From contig PXDG01000019.1 of the NCBI GenBank assembly GCA_003565105.1, positions 1-13,778 on the forward strand: a stretch of 13,778 nt of DNA. The letters are read 5' to 3'. The stretch's first letter is position 1, and each line of letters begins with the position of its first letter. Below are positions 13,162-13,778 of the stretch, in pieces. A model generated the notes under the pieces. It saw only the letters and a program-made list of their open reading frames with translations, was not told the DNA's origin and did not search any database. The DNA is from Parcubacteria group bacterium. Its GTDB lineage: Bacteria > Patescibacteriota > Minisyncoccia > SW-4-49-11. The translations under genes were made by a program, and so were the position numbers.

Positions 13162-13183
13162 ACACAATACATATTAAACCCAT

Positions 13184-13189
13184 TATACT
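13184..13189 (+). promoter_or_regulatory. Possible -10 box of the second EnvC-like gene
   Basis: TATACT, 20 bases before the ATG at 13210, with no recognisable -35. The gene may instead be read from the bL25 promoter. Confidence 0.3.
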
Positions 13190-13209
13190 AATAAAATATA
13201 TACAAAAAA

Positions 13210-13778
13210 ATGAAATCCTTCTCTCTCCTCATCAGTGGAATTGTGATTGGAACTACGCTGTTTGCCCCGCTTGTAGAAGCACGGGTTATATCAGCTTCTC
13301 AACTGGAAGAAGCTCGTACAAACCTTCAAAAAGAACTCACGCGGGTTCAAGAACTTAGAGAATCTCAATCAAAAGTAGATACTGAAGTTCGCACAATTGA
13401 AGAAGAAATGGTTTTTCTTGATACTGAAATTGAAACATCTGAAAAGGAAATTGAATCAACAAATGTTCAAATCGAGAAGATTCAAGATGAGTTGAGTTCA
13501 ACTCGTGACTATATAGCCCAGCTAGAAGAAACAATTCAATCTCAGAAAAGGTTAATGGAGCAATATATCCATCAGCTTTATATCAAACCTCGAGTCTCTT
13601 TGATTCGTATCGTATTATCCAACGAACGTCTCTCTGATATTTTTGGTTCTGTGGAGCAAACCAGTGCTATTCAAAGCTCTATTACCGAAACTATTCAACT
13701 TATTGAAGCCAAAGAAGCAGAAATTATACAGGAGAAACAACACCTTTTTGATAAAGAAGAGGACCTCATTTCTTTTCG
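13210..13778 (+). CDS. Secreted EnvC/PcsB-like coiled-coil protein (3' end cut by window edge)
   Basis: 189 complete codons are visible. A signal peptide (about 1-25, MKSFSLLIS..., ending VEA-R) is followed by a long Glu/Gln/Lys heptad-type coiled coil (about 30-120). Next comes the hinge-like segment YIHQLYIKPRVSLIRIVLSNERLSDIFG, read as separate blocks at about 118-145, then a second coiled coil to the edge. This matches the N-terminal half of EnvC/PcsB-type proteins and parallels the M23 protein at 9544, where VKEMYQRVAFRNDIAIALST occupies the equivalent hinge. A C-terminal M23, CHAP or other hydrolase domain probably lies beyond the edge, but that is not seen. No Shine-Dalgarno motif. Probably a paralog acting in wall remodelling at division. 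Confidence 0.8.
   Translation, partial: MKSFSLLISGIVIGTTLFAPLVEARVISASQLEEARTNLQKELTRVQELRESQSKVDTEVRTIEEEMVFLDTEIETSEKEIESTNVQIEKIQDELSSTRDYIAQLEETIQSQKRLMEQYIHQLYIKPRVSLIRIVLSNERLSDIFGSVEQTSAIQSSITETIQLIEAKEAEIIQEKQHLFDKEEDLISF

Overview
This window looks like chromosome from a small-genome bacterium of the Candidate Phyla Radiation (Patescibacteria). That placement is an inference. It rests on short intergenic spaces, AT-leaning sequence, a compact single-pass FtsB/DivIC-like protein, EnvC/M23-type coiled-coil wall hydrolases, and almost no Shine-Dalgarno motifs ahead of the start codons. The standard genetic code fits: glutamyl-tRNA synthetase, uracil-DNA glycosylase and an RND permease all read through full length with TGA never needed as a sense codon. 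Of 12 visible stop codons, 10 are TAA, 2 are TAG and none is TGA.

Left part (1-5740, all minus strand). Reading with transcription, there is a stand-alone TfoX C-terminal-domain protein, then a 25-codon hydrophobic micro-ORF overlapping the start of an RND permease of 899 residues, then a 10-bp hairpin. Next comes a promoter driving tRNA-Thr(CGU), directly followed by the CCA-adding enzyme and a hexokinase-family sugar kinase that runs off the left edge.

Middle (5900-10920). A plus-strand CPBP (CAAX-protease-like) membrane protein converges with a minus-strand ung-SemiSWEET pair. tRNA-Ser(GGA), on the minus strand, diverges from gltX. gltX is followed 35 bases later by a secreted EnvC-like M23 peptidase that ends at a strong 16-bp terminator hairpin.

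Gene-free island (10816-11847). tRNA-Gln(UUG) with a good promoter is followed by about 700 bases holding two degenerate copies of the tRNA-Gln 3' part and several hairpin modules. Two hairpin types occur in two units with the same architecture but different paired bases, so the sequence changes while the pairing is kept. This is the most unusual feature of the window and I do not recognise the family.

Right part (11848-13778, mostly plus strand). A DivIC/FtsB-like division protein converges tail-to-tail with a 36-residue membrane peptide. Then come ribosomal protein bL25 (long CTC form) and the N-terminal part of a second EnvC-like coiled-coil secreted protein cut by the right edge. The two EnvC-like proteins and the DivIC-like protein suggest a local cluster for septal cell-wall remodelling. 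The tRNAs, CCA-adding enzyme, GluRS and bL25 are translation genes.
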